This document shows, in pieces, positions 61,026 to 64,000 of a stretch of 64,000 bases of DNA. A program made the translations under genes and the position numbers. Every line of letters begins with the position of its first letter. Positions within the stretch are counted from its first letter, which is position 1. Source of the DNA: Adineta vaga (taxonomy: Eukaryota > Rotifera); assembly GCA_021613535.1 (NCBI GenBank), contig CP075492.1, positions 5,704,001 to 5,768,000 of the forward strand, in the 5' to 3' direction. A model generated the notes under the pieces. That model was not told where the DNA came from. It did not search any database and saw nothing but the letters and a program-made list of their open reading frames with translations.

Positions 61026-63507
61026 ATAGATTGCATTTGTTGTCGACTCTATCTACATATATTTATTGTTGTTGTATCAATAATGCTTTAAATGTTTAAA
61101 TATTATTAAGAAGAACAAGAATTGATCAATTCATGTTTTTCATAACAGAATAAATGTTGATCTGAGAAACATAACAAAATATAGAAACAAATCATTTGTA
61201 CTGAAACAGAAACGAGTACCTTGTTACATGACTTGCTAATTATGTCGATGTAACTGTGATTACGGAAAGAGAATTGTCCTGGATTTTCATACTGATAATA
61301 GCTGTTCATAGGAGGTATTAGAATGTTGTTACATCAAAATATACTAGCAGAGTAAAGGATCGTTTTTAATGAAAACACTTTTACAAGTCTGTTTTTGATT
61401 TTCTGATAGTGCTTTTCTCGGTGAATAGACATGAAAGAGATAATCATTATTATATCTTTTTTACTGAATAGAATCGCTCATACGTAAAGAAGAAAGAAAA
61501 ATATCATGAATAGTAAGCTAAAAAAATCATTCCAACGGACGATTATATAAGAATCTTCATATGAACATTCTGTCAGTTTTCCGATTTCCATTATCTCGGT
61601 TGAATACACAACCATATTTTAAGCAAATGTGAAATTGAATAGAAAGTTTTAACTGCTATTGTCTATTTATAACTTTAGTAATAATTAAGCTGTTTTACTA
61701 AAATACTCTTAGCAAAAACGATTATTCTATTTTTTCTTCGGTAAAATCTTTTAGTCGATATATCTTAGTGATAAGATGTGATAATATTTCGGAATATGAT
61801 ATTTCTAATTCATGCCTAGATCGATTGTAATTACTCCATCAAAATTTGACATGCAGAATGAAAGAATATATTTTCATCTAAAAATAATTTTTCTTCATCT
61901 TAATCTTTCATAGAATGACTAAATCCAAACGATGCACTCTCGTTTTTTTTCTTCGCCATGTCATCTTATCAATCATTCACTATTCTAATGATCAAAAAGA
62001 ATTCTCTATTAACAACAAAAAAACAAACAACATTTGTCCTTGATCCATTGATATTATATTAATTATTTGCATATGTTCTCTTTTCAAAGTGAAAAAGAAC
62101 ATAAGAATTGTTATGAAAGAAATATTTCATATAGTGTTTAATGCTTTAGGATTAAGAGTATTTTCTCATTGTTGAATTGAGAAAAAAAATGAAAAAGAAA
62201 TTGATTCGACTATTCTTGTCACGATGCCTCTCTACCCGAGATTTGACAAACAAATCACATGTCAATTTAGTGTGGAGACGATCATAATCTGTTTCGAGAC
62301 GGTACTAAACATTGAATTGAGTGCAAATCTAACAGTCCGATTAAATCAGCTTATATTACGATTGCTAAATATCGAAGAAATTAATCTATTATTTACAAGA
62401 CTGATTTCAAAGTTATTAGACATCAGTATGTTTTCCTGACGATTGAAGAGAACAACTTGCTTTTTTTGCATTACAGATTTGACAGTATGATGGATCTATT
62501 CTATACGATGCTCTGTGTCATTTTAAATTAGTTTTCTCATGTATAAAAACAAAAGTTTTCTTAGTTGAAGATTACTTTGATAAAAATCAAAGTCCTATTA
62601 TTAAGATTACATTCATCTAAACTTAATCTTCAAAGAAGATAACCTGTAGATTTATCTTTTTTTCATAAAAGAATCATCGAAGCAAGGTATTATATCCAAG
62701 ATTTAAAATATGTTGAAAACTATCTCTATATTTAATATTATAGATGATGATTCTTATATTGTTGTTACTATTACAATATTCAGATAAAAAATTATCAAGA
62801 CTTTTGAACAATTTTATGCATGAAATCATAGACAACTTGAGATTGTTGTAAAGAATGAATAATGTAATCAGAACCCATGCTGAAAATATTTGACATCTAA
62901 AATATTGTAAACATCTCGTAATGTATTTCTCAAGGACTATCTTTGTGTTAACTCTATGAATTATTTATTTATTCCAAATATGTTTAACATTACATCTGTT
63001 GAAGTGCGAAAACTACTTATAGATTATATACTCCAGTTCTTAATTATCTTCACATTGTGTGTTTCCTTCGTTGATATAAAGAATTTTGAGTAAATTCAGA
63101 TAAATATTCATATATTACAAGAAGAAAAGAAAAAGTCAAAGAAAGAATAGATTATATCATTGATTGTTTGTCTATTCACCTGATATGAATTGTTCTGAAT
63201 ACAAATTTATGTCTATTTCAGAACAGATTTTCTTGAAGGATAGTTAATATCTCCAATGAAAAAAATAATCTGACAACTTGAAATGTCAACAACAGTATTT
63301 TAATCTTATTGAACTGATGTACGTCGGTGAAAAAAAATGAATATTACTAGGTTCGAAGATCATCGGAAGTGAATAATCAAAGCAGTTTTGATCAGAATAA
63401 ACTATTTAAGAAGACTTGTTATTGATAATTCATATGATAGATTTATTAGTTGATTATAGAAAATAAACAGTATCATTCAGTACTTTTTTGTTTCTATTTC
63501 CATGATG
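61026..63507. other. 2.5 kb intergenic stretch
   Basis: GPCR 3' flank and spacer to the convergent PLAC8 gene. Short frames (61106-61309 minus, 62224-62439 plus) lack domain or splice support. AT-rich; nothing else recognised. Confidence 0.45.
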
Positions 63508-63978
63508 TTAGTTAATACCATGATTAGCCAATTCATTTGACATTTGTAATGCAGCACACAATGGACAACAGCTCGTTGCAAGAAAATCATTGCATGAATC
63601 GCCCTATTCCATACTTTTAATGACGTTAATCATCTAATTTTATAACATAACTTACTCGAATTCGTAGAATAGATCGAACCTTCATACGATATGTAGTCAA
63701 AATATTTGGAACACAACAACATGACGTTTTTGATTCATCAATTTTTTCTGCTAATGAACCCAGAAAACAACAGAAACACCAATATGCATAACAACCTAAT
63801 AATATTAATATACAAAATATATTCCGAAATCGACGAATTACATCTTTCATTTACATTGAGACATATTATCAAAACAACTAAACAAATCTGCGGACCATTC
63901 ATTATTTAATTGTTGAAATGGATTACTAGCTATAGGTTGATTTGTAACATACTCAGTTCGTTGATTTGTATAAGACAT
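63508..63978 (-). CDS. PLAC8 / Cys-rich domain protein, 3 exons, 119 aa
   Basis: Exons 63978-63855, 63795-63656 and 63603-63508 splice in frame to 120 codons. The N-terminus is polar (MSYTNQRTEYVTNQPIASNP), then the PLAC8 domain: NEWSADLFSCFDNMSQC, CYAYWCFCCFLGSLAEKI, SKTSCCCVPNILTTYRMKVR, IRGDSCNDFLATSCCPLCAA and LQMSNELANHGIN at the end. Cysteine clusters and the CCPxCAxxQMxxE ending are the family hallmark. PLAC8 proteins include cornifelin, Ca2+-channel and cell-size regulators; the biochemical role is varied. The longer frame at 63626-63850 reads through two introns and is not the real start. The gene is complete, 22 bp from the window end. Confidence 0.88.
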
Positions 63979-64000
63979 CGTTTGTCGGTTAAATAAGATC

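Noticed and set aside
62224-62439. 71-codon plus-strand frame with ATG
   Set aside because: Hydrophobic leucine-rich but without signal peptide, domain or neighbouring exons; left out for lack of evidence.

Overview
The window looks like animal nuclear DNA, most probably from a bdelloid rotifer (Adineta/Rotaria-like); the assignment is inference, no search was run. Reasons: AT-rich sequence, compact genes with many 34-60 nt GT-AG introns, clear metazoan orthologues (UPF1, CHMP2B, MTCH2-like, Klumpfuss-like zinc-finger factor, calpain, Patched-like protein, two neuropeptide-type GPCRs), and lineage-type families (F-box/LRR protein, vWA secreted protein, multi-RRM protein) that I associate with bdelloids. 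No bacterial operons, CRISPR array, rRNA, convincing tRNA or intact transposon were seen. Several given ORFs begin at non-ATG codons; I moved starts to the first suitable ATG or spliced exon.

Layout. 0.6-13.3 kb is dense: a GILT thiol reductase (-), an unknown basic protein (+), CHMP2B (-), a RING-like/Arb2 (FAM172-type) hydrolase-fold protein (-), UPF1 (-), a small cysteine-rich secreted peptide (-) and a rhodopsin-type GPCR (-). 13.3-16.2 kb is empty. 16.2-22.2 kb holds secreted or membrane proteins and a group of decayed genes: a Ly6/uPAR-like pseudogene, a GPCR remnant joined to an ABCC-type ATPase remnant, and a secreted-protein reading frame broken by two TGA codons. 22.4-25.4 kb is one long gene encoding several RRMs, two CCCH fingers and a pseudokinase. 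26-32.5 kb has small secreted and lineage-specific genes, one broken by an in-frame TAG at a single codon, a vWA protein and an F-box/LRR protein.

34.8-36.7 kb is a Klumpfuss/EGR-type C2H2 factor. 37.6-40.9 kb is a Rho GTPase cluster containing two ~1.05 kb near-identical blocks; the outermost copy is an in-frame chimera that has lost the nucleotide-specificity motifs. 42.5-44.5 kb is a calpain without EF-hands and with an 18-nt microexon. 46-48 kb has a vWC-type secreted protein and a candidate amidated peptide precursor. 48.8-52.2 kb is a Patched-like RND membrane protein; 53.3-55.2 kb an MTCH2-like mitochondrial outer-membrane protein. A 4.6 kb gene-free stretch precedes a second neuropeptide-type GPCR (59.8-61.0 kb); a PLAC8 protein closes the window.

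The genes do not form one pathway. What stands out is structural: chimeric and recently rearranged genes (Rho block, GPCR/ABC junction), isolated stop codons in otherwise coding-like frames, very short introns, and an unusual RRM-CCCH-pseudokinase architecture.
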